Source: Typhlomys cinereus
Lineage: Eukaryota; Chordata; Mammalia; Rodentia; Platacanthomyidae
Direction: 5' to 3'
Assembly: GCA_023101885.1 (NCBI GenBank)
Contig: JALPQD010000044.1
Coordinates: forward strand, 9,453,565 to 9,517,564
Length of the DNA: 64,000 nucleotides
Both the position numbers and the translations under genes were made by a program. Shown piece by piece: positions 1 through 12,786 of this stretch. The notes beneath the pieces were generated by a model. The model ran no database searches. It saw nothing but the letters and a program-made list of their open reading frames with translations, and had not been told where the DNA came from. The stretch's first letter is position 1. Each line of letters begins with the position of its first letter.

Positions 1-3000
1 ATAAAGATACATATAACAAATATGAAATATTTGAGCTATCAGTCTAATAATAAATTAGCATAAACACCACTGTTTTTTATAATTGTGTGAAGGTTGAGGT
101 TGGTCAGTGGAGGTGGTTAGGTACAGTATGTAAAATATTTGAGAAAGTTCTTAAGCGACACAGGATAATATACAATAAATACACACAATGAAATTCAAAA
201 CCATGCATATAAAAGCATAGTAGAGTCTAAATATAGATTGCATTTATTTATATGAAAGAAAACTAAAGAATGAATGTTGGACTTGTCTTCTAAATGTTCC
301 CACTTTTTTCCTTCCCTCTCAGGAGATGTTTCTACTAATTACTTCCCTAAAATTAATGCATGATGTTCATAATATCAGAACAGTCTCAGCATGTACTCAG
401 CTCCTTTATGGAAGAGACCAGAAGATCTTTGAAGATAATATTTAATATAAATAATGACTTTATTTCATCAATACTATTGGACCAATGTCAGGAGCTGGAG
501 TGACTGACTGCCCAGAAAACTTCACTGTGTTAGAATTAACAATGCCATCATCTCCGTGTTTTCATTAGTAAGAAGTATATGTAATTATAGTTTTTCACTT
601 GCTACAGAAGAAACTGAAGCCAGAAGAATGGACTTGAAAATCATATCAAAGAGCAGAATTTAAAGGAAGGGATTTTTGGTTAGGAAGTATGTAACTATAT
701 AGCACATCTTATTCCTGTCATCTGAGGACTGGGATACAGATGAACCGTCATAGCCATCTAAGTTATAGTTAGTCAAAATAATAATAAGTACTTTTAAATA
801 GTCCATTTCCAATTGTCTTCTCTGACATTCCTTACTATACCTAAGTGCTTTGATTATTATAAGGGTATTTGTCTCTTACTAGAGGATACAAATGTATTTT
901 TTTTTAACAATTGATGTATCTGTAATTTTCTATGTAGAAAATATATTTGTATATTATTTTGACTTATGTTAATTATTAATCATGCCCATATTTATTTGTG
1001 TTTGTGTTTGTTTCTTTTCACCTTTAATAAGCAGCTTTTGTTACTTATTCATATATCCATTCATGAGGATTCTGTAGGCAGATAAAAGTACTGTTTCTTT
1101 TTACTTCACTGTTTTCATTTTTGATTGTACAGAAATTATGCATTAAATAAATTCATGCTTGTGGTATCACTTTGGAGTTTCGTGTTTTTCTTTTATGCCA
1201 TATGTTCCATCATATTTTTCCACTTTATTTTATGCTTATCCTTCTGGTATTTTAAATTATTAACTTTGATTAGCACTGTTATTACTTAGCAAAATATATA
1301 AAATTAACAAATAATTGCCTCATGTTTTAATTTGTTTGCTTTATATTTTATGATTTTCATTTACTGGTGATTTTATATTGCATTATCTATTTCATTATGT
1401 TTAATCTTATTTCTCTTTCAGAATGTTCCCTGTCTGTACTCACAAATGCACTTTTAATTTATTTGAACCAAATACGATAGATTAATTAAGAAAGAATAGA
1501 TTTCATTAAAAGTTGAATCTTCCTAGTCAACTTCAAGGTATGTCTTTCTCTTTATGATCAGTTTATTATATTTGAATACTGTATACTTGGAAAAGATGTT
1601 CATACCTATGCATTTCATTAAGTTTGTTAATTTGCTGATTGGTAACATTTATTATTATTTTTATTGGTACTTGAAATTCAAGTTTATATACTTTTTCTAA
1701 TAGCATCCATTGGATTTCATTTCCATATTGATAATTTCCACAATATAATTTAACAGTCCTAAGATACAGAAGTAAGAAGTGTTACTAGATTCCCTTAATG
1801 CTGTAACTATACCAATTTCAGACTTTTATAAATTGATGGGCATGTTTAATAAGATACATTCTGTACTGTTGTTTATAGAACAACATAGAATTATGTTCAT
1901 AATTACTCTTGTAATTATTGAGTAGGATCAAAGAGATAACAGTGTATATAGTATGTAATGCTTATTTCCTTTCTTGAAAATTGTTTCTTAACCCAAAAGA
2001 GCAGCAAGTACACTTCATTTCTATTGACAGTGTTGGTCATTTTCAAAGTTTTATACAGTTGAAATATGTGTCCTGTTGAGAGATTCCCAGTGTTTGATTT
2101 TTATAATCTCTGTACTTTAGGGTGTGTTCAAAATATTTGATCACTCATGTCTTTGTTGCTTGGTGTGTTCTTAGCAATTAACATAAGTTTATAGGTTTTG
2201 GAGAATAGCACTAGAGAATTGATTTATCTTATTTCATCATGAATAATAAATGTTGTCAATTTTGTATTTGATTATTAAGTATCAGGGGGATACTTTAAAT
2301 ATTCTTGCATAACATTTTTATTTTAATTTTAACATGTAGTGATGCTGGCTGTAGTAATCTTTTCTTTGAGACTTTTGATGATTCCATTTTTTGTATTTGT
2401 TTTAAAGACAGTATCTTTATTGGTACTGAGACACGATGTTATAGTTTCAGTCATCTGATGTTGAGGACTCTAGGATTTCATAGAATTTAAATTTTTTATT
2501 CTTGCTGTATTTTATTATATACAAGTCAATATTCACTAATATAAGGAATAGTTTTTCTTTACCTTCAAATTTTTTCAGTTTTTTATATCAGTATTGATTT
2601 TTTGTAGTTTGATACACTTACTATATAGAAGAAATTAATGACTGTCATTTTTATTTTATCTATTTTTTCTAATGTCTAGCAAAATGGGCTGACTTGGATT
2701 GATTTTACATACTTAACATAGTGACAATCTTTTCTCCATATTGTGTTTTCTTTTTGTGTCCACTATGTATTCCTGGCTGACCTGGAACTCAAGTTAGCCA
2801 AGCTGTCATGCAGTTCATAGGTACTCTATCATCTTGTCATTCACTATGGCATGATAAGTATATTCCATGATGTGGTTTTAGTCATACTAGCACTCACTTT
2901 TTAGTGTTTGGTCAGAAAACAGTAGCCAGTTTCATTTTTTTTTCCTTATGATTCTACAGTTGTGTATTTGTTTCTTTTAGGTTTTCATGTACAAATATAA

Positions 3001-3600
3001 TGAATTTATGTTTTTAATCCTATATTGGGCCTCACTCTCTTCAATCCAATCCTGTTCCTTGCCAGCTAGTTTGCCTCCCATTAACTGGTTCTCTTGCATG
3101 TATAATCCATTTAGCCTGTCCAATGACATTGGCTTGTGTTTTGGGTATCTGTTGTTAAGAATGGTCTACGAATGGTTAGAAGTTAAGTTAATAATGTTCT
3201 CTATTTTTTATGCGGTCTTTCAGAATGTCACCATATCTTATGATTAAGATTCTTTTTCTGAAATTTCGATAGGTCAGCTGTTTCAGAGGTCCAATGAAGT
3301 AGGCATTACTATATTGAGTTCTTGGATAGCAGTACTTCTCCCCATTTCAGGGACTTTCATTCTTATTGACCTGAAGATTCTTTGAACACTGGAACAGGCA
3401 AAAGGGTGCTTTAATGCACATTCTGGCAAACAATCACTGCTTTATGGATAACTTAATAATAGAAGACACAAGGCAGATACTGTAAACAAAACAAAATGCC
3501 TTATTTTGGTTAATTTGACTTGTCAATTAAGGACTTGTCAATTTATTTTTTCCCAAACATCTTTGTTCCACTGATTATTTTTTCTTCCTCTCACCCATAT
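1..3600. other. AT-rich intergenic/intronic DNA, no gene recognised
   Basis: No convincing coding region, RNA gene or young repeat is visible. All open frames are short and have the look of chance ORFs in AT-rich DNA. Around 2740-2850 there is a patch resembling an antisense, very degraded B1 SINE. Around 2950-3370 the sequence resembles the pyrimidine-rich 3' end of an old L1 on the minus strand. By position relative to the SNORD116 array this would be intron of the long host transcript, which is an inference from synteny. Confidence 0.5.
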
Positions 3601-3619
3601 TTTTTGTTGTTGTGTAATT

Positions 3620-4760
3620 GATTTCTGCCTTGTTCTTATTTCTTTCAGTCTACTATTCTTAAACTTAATGTTTTTCCAAAGTCTTGAGTTAATTCCTTCA
3701 GTAACTTAAGTTAGAGATCTCTGACTGTAATGTAAGTGATTAGAAGTTTAATTTCTATGGGTTTCTTGATTTTATATAGCATTTGTTGCTGTTATTTTCA
3801 TGTACAATCACTGATAATATATAATGTTATTTCAATATTTTGGTTGAAACTTATTATGTTTCCTAATATATGCTCCACGTTTAAATTAATGGTATTTTGT
3901 TGCTTAGAGTGGAATGGCCTATAAATATCTGATAGGTTCATTTGACCTATGATATCATATAATTAAGAATTTTCCTGTCTCAGTGATGTGGAGGTGTTAA
4001 AACTATCCACTATTGTGTGAGGCTTAATCTGTGACCTCATCTAGTAGTATATGTTTAAGGAAATTTTGAACACCATTGTATATTTTTAGAATTGTAACAT
4101 CCTCTTGATGAATTGTTCCCTTATGAAGGTTAATTTCTTCAGATTGATTTTCATTTATTGTATAATTTGTTTGATATTTAAATTGTTTCATATGTGAATA
4201 GTAATCTTTGCTTCTTTCTGGATTCCATTTTGTTGTATTTTGGCTCATCTTTTTACTCTGGTATTCATCCATGATAGTGAAATGTGTTCTTAGTATGAAT
4301 GATAACAGGATTCCTTTTTCCTTGTCTGGTACACTAGTCAGTTTTCCTGATGTAATTAATGCCATTAATAATGACAGTTATTCTTAAAATGTGTGGTTTT
4401 TTCCTGTAATTATTTCAATTTTTGTAGTATGTGATATATCTTAGTCATGTATCTAAAATTTTACATATTCCATTTATTTGCATTAGAAGTTTTTCACATT
4501 TCTGGATTTCTCCACCTCATCTAGCATGTTTATATTTCCTCATAATTTTATTATTAGTCAGGCTTCCCATTATACTTTTTGTTTCCAACTTTATTTCATT
4601 TGTGGTTTTCTTCTGTAGTTCATTCACCTTTATGTTTCTATTGTGTGCAATTCATTCAAGATTTTCTTCTTCTCTCTTGTATATTAATTTAAGCATTTGC
4701 TATTGTCTTTTCATATTCTTTTGATATCTATATAATTATAGGTACAGAATTTTTGTGAAT
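3620..4760 (-). mobile_element. Ancient, degraded L1 fragment (ORF2 endonuclease region)
   Basis: A 113-codon minus-strand frame at 4024-4365 contains a stretch reading GTIHQEDVTILKIY. This matches the GTIHQEDFTILNIY stretch of the endonuclease domain in the younger L1 at 11715-12137. The flanks have the same T-rich antisense L1 texture but are full of stops. The boundaries are approximate and no target-site duplication was found. This is a fossil and cannot encode a working protein. Confidence 0.55.
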
Positions 4761-4780
4761 TGGAACTTGTCCTTATAGAA

Positions 4781-5750
4781 TTAAGTCTTCTTGTATTTGT
4801 CACATGTAAGAATGAACTTTGTAGATGGATTCTTTTGCAAAATAACTGCTTTGTAGAAGGCAAATCCAAATGATAATACCCTGTACCAGCTAAAGCCCAG
4901 CAGAGGAATTGTGGCTTCAGATAGACTAGCCAGCTTGAGTTCTTCCAGAAAAGATTGCCTATACTTAGCTTTTGACTGCCCTTCATTGTATATTGTGTAC
5001 TTCACAGAAATTCGCAGCATCCTGATTTTTCTATGCCCTAGAAACTTGCTGTTGGAGAGTTTGCTTTATCTTTTAAGTAATAGACACTTGGAAAAGCTGT
5101 AACTAGGCCTCATCAAAGTTTTTGTGGACCACTGCATCCCACCTTTGCTGTATACTTTCATCGTCATTTTCTTAATTGTTGTTGCATCACCCCAACAGAG
5201 CAGTGCCTCATGAGTCATATACAAGTTCAGCTGATTTGGGCTTTGCTAAAATATTGCTGGAGGTCAGTTATTCAGACACTTTGTAATTTCTTACTGTCTT
5301 GGTAGATTTCCAAGTCTAGCCTCTGACCTCCCAATGCATCTGTGACTTGTATAAATGGCCAAGGCTTCACATAGATTCTGATTACAGGAGCTGGCGCTCT
5401 GCTCATGGGTGGGGAGATAATCAATTCACTTGGGAACAATTGAAGTCTTGGGAAAAGCAAAGAGCTGGAGTGACAGGTTGAATCTTTGATTTTACCTTGA
5501 TAGGTAGGTCCTGGTAGAAGGAACAAAAAATATCAGTGAGGGAACATAGTTCAAAGCCACACATTTTTTCTTCTTCTGCACATGGTAATTATACTTGTTG
5601 TCTAGTAAGTCTGGTGACTGAACTTAGCATCAACCTTTGTCTCAGTTGTTTCCTCTAGGCTTTAGGGTGCTGAATTATTTCTGAAAGCAGCTGAATACTC
5701 ACGTTTCACTCTGCTATCTTCACAGTATCTGCCGCCAACTGGGTTGTTTT
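4781..5750 (-). other. Unassigned segment with broken minus-strand frames, possibly a processed pseudogene
   Basis: This stretch is less AT-rich than its surroundings. It carries several short minus-strand frames (4781-5020 and 5272-5526) whose residue composition looks protein-like rather than L1-like; for example one reads IRIYVKPWPFIQVTDALGGQ. The frames are separated by stops and I do not recognise the family. It could be a decayed processed pseudogene, an L1 5' part next to the fragment on its left, or chance. No function is proposed. Confidence 0.2.
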
Positions 5751-6210
5751 TATTTAAACATGTACATGAGACCCTTCATATAGGCTTGTAACTTAATGGC
5801 CATATTGTTTTCTAATTTAGTCTCTTAAGTATTTTGTGTATTTGTGACAGAGTTGTAGATTCATGGCACATATGTAGGAAGTCTGAGGATAATTTTTGGA
5901 AGTCAGTTCTCTTTTATTTGTTATTTTGCCTAATTAATGTATTTCATGTAATATGGATCATTTGATGTGTCTCATTTCTACCAAATTTCATTAATAATAT
6001 TAAAAATTCATAAGTATTATAAAACAGGCAATTAAAGTTTTATAAATAATTATTATCCCTTGCACATACACCATATTCTATCTAATCACCTGTTGATGGA
6101 CAATTGGTTATTTCTACCTCTTTTACTAATACTCTTTGGTATACTGGCACACATGTGTTTTTATTTTCTGGTCATAAATATTGAATGTAAAGTTGTATAA
6201 AATGGTATTA

Positions 6211-6230
6211 AATTTTGCATTCATTTTTCT
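6211..6230. repeat. Target-site duplication, left copy
   Basis: A 20-bp sequence that is repeated exactly at 12767-12786. Together they bracket the L1 insertion between them. The right copy ends in a T-rich run followed by GA, similar to the L1 endonuclease target TTTT/AA when read for a minus-strand insertion. Confidence 0.9.
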
Positions 6231-7279
6231 TTTTTTTTCATTAGTATGACAATTTACTTATGTCTTTGATACAGTATACACACACACACACCAAAGAACT
6301 GTCTTAAAATGAATTTCTTTTTAAAACAGTAACAACAACAAGAAAAAAAAAACACTCAGGAAGTAAGCAAAAGTTATCTACAAAGATCTAGAAATAAACA
6401 ACTCACAGGTCTTAGGAAGCTCCTGAAATTACAAAATTCACAAGTCCCCTCCCCAAAGTTGTAAAAGCGCTAACAATTCTTGGGGAGAGGAGACTCTCCC
6501 TTTGTTGTGCTGTCCTCGGAGCTGGTTGCGGGTCATGCATAGAGCTCAAGAACGGATCTTCTGTGAGTCGCCACCTTGTTAGGGTGGACTTTCCTGAACG
6601 TGGCTACCGTTGAGTCCCCCACACTCCTTTGATAAGTGACTCCAATAAAATCATTGGTTCACTAAGCTATTCTTCCCACAGCTTTTTTTCCCACAGATGA
6701 AAATTCACTCAAACTAAATCTCTCCTATATCTCCTAAAGGAAAATAAGAAGGGCCATCAATGGCAAAAGGTGTTTGTAACCAAACAATACCAAAAGCCAG
6801 CTTCGCATGAGGCAGAACATTATATCTCCTCCTGTATTCTAGCACTCTACACACCCAGAGGAAGTTCTCTAGTAGTGAACTATAGAAATCCCTAGATGAT
6901 ATGCATGGTCTTTGAAATCCCTATGTGAGATTGATAAATGTTTGTTCATATCTTCCCAGAGAAAATTACACAATAGTTGCTCTTTTAGCTGTATTGTTAC
7001 TTCAATGATTTTTCTTTTTTTTATTTATTTTTCTAGTTTTACATCATATTGAGTACTTATCCCTGCTTTCCTTTCATCTCTTTCTCTTACTTTCACCAAT
7101 CCAGTCCAATTCCACCTACCCTCCTGCCTGACCACTTCTATGGACCAGGGTTCTCTCTGGCTTGTCTACTCTTGGGAGCATTCAGGCCTCTGTGACCAAG
7201 TTGCCCCTCCTCGGGCCAGCCCACTGCTAGGGGCATTTCCCTTCTTTCATCCAGCTTAGTCCCCAAGGTTTCCACTGTA
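6231..7279 (-). mobile_element. Probable 3'-transduced flank carried by the L1
   Basis: This block of about 1.05 kb lies between the left target-site duplication and the L1's own poly-A (a poly-T run at about 7284-7303 on the + strand). It starts with a T-rich run (6229-6239), as expected for the final poly-A tail of a transcript that read past the L1 end. It includes a GC-richer patch at 6480-6660 with an AATAAA and an LTR-like texture that I could not assign. The 20-bp duplication encloses this block plus the L1, so I infer that both were inserted in one event. An alternative is later insertion of unrelated repeats into the tail. Confidence 0.55.
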
Positions 7280-8288
7280 TGTTCTTTTTTTTTTTTTTTT
7301 TTTTGAGCTCATACAAACTTATTAGGTACACCAGTTCCCTCCCTCTCTCCTCCTCCCCCCGTACTCCCTGCTCCCCCTCCCCACCCCTCTCTCTCCCCAT
7401 CCCCCAGTGCCTCCCGCCCCAATTCCCAGACAGTCCTTTCTTGTGCATGTCTGATTTTCCTCTGGGCCCTCCTCTCCGATGACGTACAAGGACCCAGTGG
7501 CCTTTCCCTGAACCCTTTCCCGTGTTCCCCTTAGGTATAGGAACACTGCTGTGGCTGCCAATCCTTTGCTCCAAGGATCTTGGTGCCTTTAGCAGATGCT
7601 AGACTTTGTGAGGTCAACAGTGTGTTGGACAATGCGCAGGGCATGCAAAGTCCAATTATGATTGCTTCAGCCCTAACTAGTATAGAGTATCTTACATATC
7701 ATTGCTCCTCCCATCCTTTTGCTCTTACACTCTTACCGCCCCCTCTTCCGCAAATTTCCCTGAGCTTCAGGATGGGGAGACACTAAGCTGGCCTAGTTCT
7801 AGGTGGTTGATATAGAGTCTCTGAAGTTCTGGATTGTGGTTTGTTGATTTTCTTTTGCAGTTTTGCTGCTCCTGCAATGCCCTTCACTCCGTCCTGGTGG
7901 GCATTGTATGTTACCCCCTGGCCAGAGACAAAAAGCTGTTAGAGCCTTGTGATAAAAGCACATTCAAAGGTAGATGTAATAAAAGTGGGAAACCATAGTA
8001 AGGGAGGGGTCTATCACCCATTTGCAAAATGGTTACTTTTTATCTGCCAGACTATATGCCCTCATCTTCTGGTGAGATCACACCCCCTCAGTAGTAAATG
8101 ATCAGGAACAAAAGTCTGTGAACTTAATCAGATGTCTCATTACTTATTTGGGTCCTTGGTGAAGGCCTATTTTCCCTGCTGTAACATGGTCCCTTGTCTC
8201 CTTGTTTCTGGTGTGGCCCTCCTACCCCATCCCTCCTGTTCATAATCCTTGGAATTACTGTCTCTAGGTGGGCTGGGTGGGTTTGGTA

Positions 8289-11200
8289 CTAGGAGCCACC
8301 TATTAGGGAGTACATACGGCGCTTAATTTTCTGGGTCTGGGATACTTCACTTAATATAATTGTTTCTAATGACATCCATTTCCCAGCAAATTCCAGTAAT
8401 TCATCATTTTTGATGGCTGAGTAGTACTCCATTGTATAGATGTACCACTGTTTCCTTATCCACTCGTCAACTGTTGGACATTTGAGCTGATTCCATGACT
8501 TTGCTATTGTAAACAGTGCTGCTATGAACATGGTCGTGCTTGTGCTATCGAGGTGAACCTCGGCTGTATGAGGGGTTATTCCCAAAAGTGCAATAGCAGG
8601 GTCATATGGCATTTCAAGCTTTAATTTCTTTAAGAATCTCCAGACGGCTCGCCAGAGTGGCTGTATGAGCCTGCATTCCCACCAGCAATGTAGGAGAGTT
8701 CTCCTCTCTCCACATCCTCTCCAACATTTGTTGTTGTTTGTATTGTGGATTTTTGCCATCCTGACCGGGGTGAGATAATATCTCATGGAAGTTTTGATTT
8801 GCATTTCCCTGATGGCTAAGGAAGTGGAGCATTTTTTAAGATATTTGTTAGACATTTTAATTTCATCCTGGTAAAGTTTCTTTTAAGTTCCAGGGCCCAT
8901 TTTTTAATTGGGCCATTGTTTTCCTTGGAGTTTAGTTTTCTAAGTTCTTTGTGCACTCTGGACAGCAGAGTTCTATCAGATGTGTGGTTAGTGAAGATTT
9001 TCTCCCATTCTGTGCGTTGCCTTTGAGCTTGCGTTATAATCTTTTTATCTGAACAGAAGCTCTTTAATTTCACAAGATCCCAACTGTTGAGAGTTGGTAG
9101 CAGTGACTGTGCCATTGGATGTCTGTTTAGGAACTGTTGACCTAGCCCAATCAGCTCGAGGGAGTTCCCTATCCTTTCAACTATGGTTTTTATAGTCTCT
9201 GGCCTGATATCAAGGTCCTTGATCCATTTGGAATTAAGTCTTCTACATGGTGACAAGTACGGGTCCAGTTTTAATCTTCTGCATGTGGAGATCCAGTTTT
9301 GCCAGCACCATTTGTTGAAGATGCTGTTCTTTTTCCATTGGATTCTTTGGGCCCCTTTGTCAAAGACCAAATGGCTGTAACTTTGTGGGCTTATATCTGG
9401 GTCTTCAATCCTTATCCATTGATCTGTGTGTCTATTTTGGAGCCAGTACCAGGCTGTCTTTATAACTATGGATTTGTAGTATAGACTAAGGTTTGGTGTG
9501 GCAATACCTCCAGCAGTGTTTTTGTTACTCAGGATTGTTTTTGCTATCCTGGGTCTTTTGTGCCTCCATATGAACTTTGAGATTGTTTGGTCAACTTCTT
9601 TGAAGAATTGCTTTGGGATTTTGATTGGTGTAGCATTGAATCTGTATATTGCCTTTGGTAGGATGGTCATTTTTACAATGTTGATTCTGCCAATCCAGGA
9701 ACAAGGGAGGTCTTTCCACCTTCTGGTGTCTTCTGCTATTTCTTTCTTTAGGGTTTTAAAGTTTTCATTGTAAAGGTCTTTTACCTCCTTACTTAGGTTT
9801 ATACCAAGGTATTTCATTTTTTTAGGGGCTATAGTAAATGGGATTGTTTGTCTCAAGGCTTTTTCACTTCTTTCATTCTGGGCATACAGGAAGGCCTCTG
9901 ATTTTTGCACATTTATTTTGTATCCTGCCACCCTGCTGAACTTCTGAATTAGTTCCAGGAGCTTCCTGGTGGAGTTTTTGGGATCACTCATGTATAAGAT
10001 CATGTCATCTGCAAATAGGGATAGCTTGACTTCTTCCTTGCCAATTTGAATCCCTCTTATGTCCCTTTCTTGTCTTATGGCTTCAGCTAAGACTTCAAGT
10101 ACAATATTGAATAGAAGTGGTGAGAGTGGACAGCCTTGTCTAGTTCCTGATCGAAGTGGGAATGCTTCCAATTTTTCCCCATTGAGCATAATCCTTGCTG
10201 TGGGCTTGTTGTATATAGCTTTTATTATATTGATAAAGGTTCCGTCCATTCCCACTGTCTCTAGCGTTTTGATCATAAAAGGTTGTTGGATCTTGTCAAA
10301 AGCTTTTTCTGCATCTATCGAGAGTATCATGTGGTCTTGGACTTTGGACTGGTTTACATGATGAATTACATTTATTGATTTGCGTATGTTGAACCAACCT
10401 TGCGTATGTTGAACACACCCCTTGTGTGCCGGGGATGAAGCCTACTTGGTCCGCGTGCATGATCTTTTTAATATGTTTTTGAATCCGATTTGCTAAGACT
10501 TTGTTGAGAATCTTTGCGTCTGTGTTCATCAGGGAGATCGGCCTATAGTTTTCTTTTTTTAGTGAATCTTTATTAGGTTTTGGGATTAAAACGATATTAG
10601 CTTCATAGAACGAATTTGGTAGTGTTCCTTCCTTTGCTATTTGATGGAACAGTTTAAGGAGTATTGGTGTTATTAACTCCTTAAATGTCTGGTAGAACTC
10701 TGTGCTGAATCCATCTGGTCCAGGACATTTTTTGGTGGGAAGATTCGAGATTACTTCCTCAATTTCCTTATATGTTATGGGACTATTTAAATAATTCACA
10801 ACTTCCTGATTCAATTTAGGTAAGTTGTGTTTACTTAGAAATTCATCCATCTCTTTTGTGTTGTCAAACTTCACAGAGTATAAGTTTTTGAAATATGATG
10901 TTATAATTCTCTGGATTTCTTGGGTATCAGTAGTGATAACTTCATGTTCATTTCTAATTTTGTTAATTTGGGATTTCTCTCTCTTGCTTTTGGTTAGTTT
11001 AGCTAGGGGTGTATCGATCTTGTTGATTTTTTCAAAGAACCAGCTTTTTGACTGGTTGATTTTTTTTTTCTATCGTTTTCTTAATCTCGATTTCAGATAT
11101 TTCTCCCCTAATTTTGCTAATCTCCTCTCTTCTACTACTTTTGGGATCAGATTGCTCTAGTTTCTCTAAAGCTTTAAGCTGCATTGTTAAGTTGTTTATT

Positions 11201-12137
11201 TCTGATGTTTCCATTTTTTTGATGTAGGCATTAAGAGCTATGAACTTACCTCTTAGAACAGCTTTCATTGTGTCCCAGAGATTTTGGTAAGTTGTATTTT
11301 CGTTATCATTCACTTTCAGGAAATCTTGAATTTCCTTTTTAATTTCTTCCTGAATCCAGTTCTCATTCAGCATCATAGTGTTAAGTTTCCAGGAGTTAGT
11401 GTATTTTCTCTTGTTTGATGTGTTGTGGATGTCCAGCTTTAGGCTGTGGTGGTCTGATAGGGCACAGGTTAGAATTTCAACTTTCTTCTATATGTGTAGA
11501 TTCATTTTGTGGCCCAATATGTGATCTATTTTGGAGAAAGTTCCGTGTGCTGCTGAGAAAAATGTGTATTCTTTGGTGCATGGGTGAAAAGTTCGATAGA
11601 GATCTGTAAGGTCCATTTCTTTCAGGGTTTGATTAAGTTCCAATGTGTCTCTGTTAAGCTTTTGACCTGTTGATCTATCCCATGTTGAGAGGGTGGTGTT
11701 GAAGTCCCCAAGAATTATCGTTTGGGGGTGATTTCTTGCTTTAGACGCTGTAGAGTTTTGTTAACGAATGTGGAGGGGCCCGTATTGGGTGCATATATGT
11801 TCAGTATTGTGAAGTCTTCCTGATGAATTGTACCTGTGACTAAAATGTAGTATCCATCCGTGTCTCTTATAATTTTCTTTGGTTTGAAATCCACTTTGTC
11901 TGATACCATAATGGCTACCCCTGCCTGTTTTTTGCTTCCATTAGCTTGTAGAATTGTTGACCAGCCTTTTATTTTTAGAGTGTGCCTATCTTTTGTGGTG
12001 AGATGGGTTTCCTGCAGGCAGCAGATTGATGGATTGTGATTTTTAATCCAAGTTTGTAATCTGTGTCTCTTGATCGGTGAATTAATTCCATTAACATTTA
12101 GTGTTATAATGGAGAAACTATTGTTAATTCCAGACAT
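8289..12137 (-). pseudogene. L1 ORF2 (endonuclease-reverse transcriptase), frameshifted
   Basis: L1 ORF2p nicks target DNA and reverse-transcribes L1 RNA onto it. The N-terminal endonuclease is seen at 11715-12137, with the ITLNVNG asparagine motif and the LQETHL glutamate motif. The reverse transcriptase lies in 8816-10874, with the catalytic FADD box in [10 protein letters not shown]. The C-terminal segment at 8289-8855 has the Cys/His-rich [18 protein letters not shown] knuckle. At least four frame changes break the reading frame. One lies near a 20-bp local duplication (10382-10421), where GCGTATGTTGAAC occurs twice. Confidence 0.9.
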
Positions 12138-12156
12138 TTATTATGTTAAGTAGCTT

Positions 12157-12381
12157 TTATAAGTATATTGCTTCGCTTTTAATGATTTCCTCTTTCATAG
12201 TATTGAACATGGTAATGATCATATTTTGAAAGACTTTATCCTGGGTGAGGCTTTCTTGGCCTTTTTCCGCGGGTTTGTTCTTGTTGGCGTCTAACATTAT
12301 GGGATTAATTTCTTCAGTGGGAAATTTGTTTACTTGAGTGTTGCTTCTCGTGGATTTGCACTTTGACTTTGGCATTGTCAT
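12157..12381 (-). pseudogene. L1 ORF1 N-terminal remnant
   Basis: The first 50-60 residues match the N-terminus of the ORF1 at 36791-37486; both contain PKSKCKS/PNSKCKS, NPIM and QNMIITM. The sequence then jumps, after the motif KEEII, straight into the ORF1-ORF2 junction. The coiled coil, RNA-recognition motif and C-terminal domain of ORF1p are absent. This is an internal deletion of roughly 0.8-0.9 kb compared with the copy at 36417-37486. Confidence 0.75.
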
Positions 12382-12399
12382 TTTAGCTCTTAATATCTC

Positions 12400-12766
12400 T
12401 CAATTTCACTAAACTGAATTATTTGGCCTGGGGTCCTGGTGGGCGGGCGCTGCCGGAGACTTACCTAGGGCGCGGGGTGAGGCCGGCTGGACTGGGCGCG
12501 CCTCCGGACCGGCGGAGCGTGGTGGGGTGTAAAGGGAGGATGCGGGCGTCAGCGTGGAGCTATTTAACCCGAGGGCAGATGGGGCGGGGCCCGGGCGCAG
12601 GGGGAGGTCCTCCTTGTCCCTCGGCCCCCGTGCGCGGCTCTGGCTGGATGGTGGGAGTGGGAGCCGGGTCCCTGTGGGCTGACCTGGGGTCCAAGGGTAC
12701 GGGGTGAGGCCAGGCTGGACCGAGTCCCGACCGGCGGAGGGGGTGGTGTGGTGGGGTGTAAAGGGC
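12400..12766 (-). promoter_or_regulatory. L1 5' UTR with tandem promoter monomers
   Basis: A GC-rich block with two related monomers. The marker GTGAGGCCGGCTGGAC begins at 12477 and recurs as GTGAGGCCAGGCTGGAC at 12704, a period of about 227 bp. Tandem 5' monomers act as the internal promoter in several rodent L1 lineages. They are distantly similar to the monomers at 37557-38114. Confidence 0.7.
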
Positions 12767-12786
12767 AATTTTGCATTCATTTTTCT
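12767..12786. repeat. Target-site duplication, right copy
   Basis: An exact 20-bp match to 6211-6230, directly abutting the 5' end of the minus-strand L1. Confidence 0.9.

Larger units (their letters stand above)
7280..12766 (-). mobile_element. L1 retrotransposon with 5' promoter but deleted ORF1
   Basis: Read on the minus strand, this element has a GC-rich 5' UTR (about 12400-12766), a short ORF1 remnant, a long ORF2, a 3' UTR of about 1 kb (7304-8288) and a poly-A (about 7284-7303). ORF2 is split over several frames at 11715-12137, 11032-11376, 10296-10874, 8816-10330 and 8289-8855, so it is dead as it stands. A perfect 20-bp target-site duplication flanks it together with 1.05 kb of 3' sequence. 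It belongs to the same younger subfamily as the truncated copy at 15851-16947, sharing 3' UTR variants such as GCAGATGCTAGACTT. Confidence 0.9.

Noticed and set aside
7227..7574. Frames of 67-115 codons near the L1 3' end
   Set aside because: They come from the poly-A and pyrimidine-rich start of the L1 3' UTR, which is non-coding in all copies.
12423..12780. Open frames of 94-123 codons at the GC-rich block
   Set aside because: This is the L1 5' UTR monomer region. Frames are open because of GC content.
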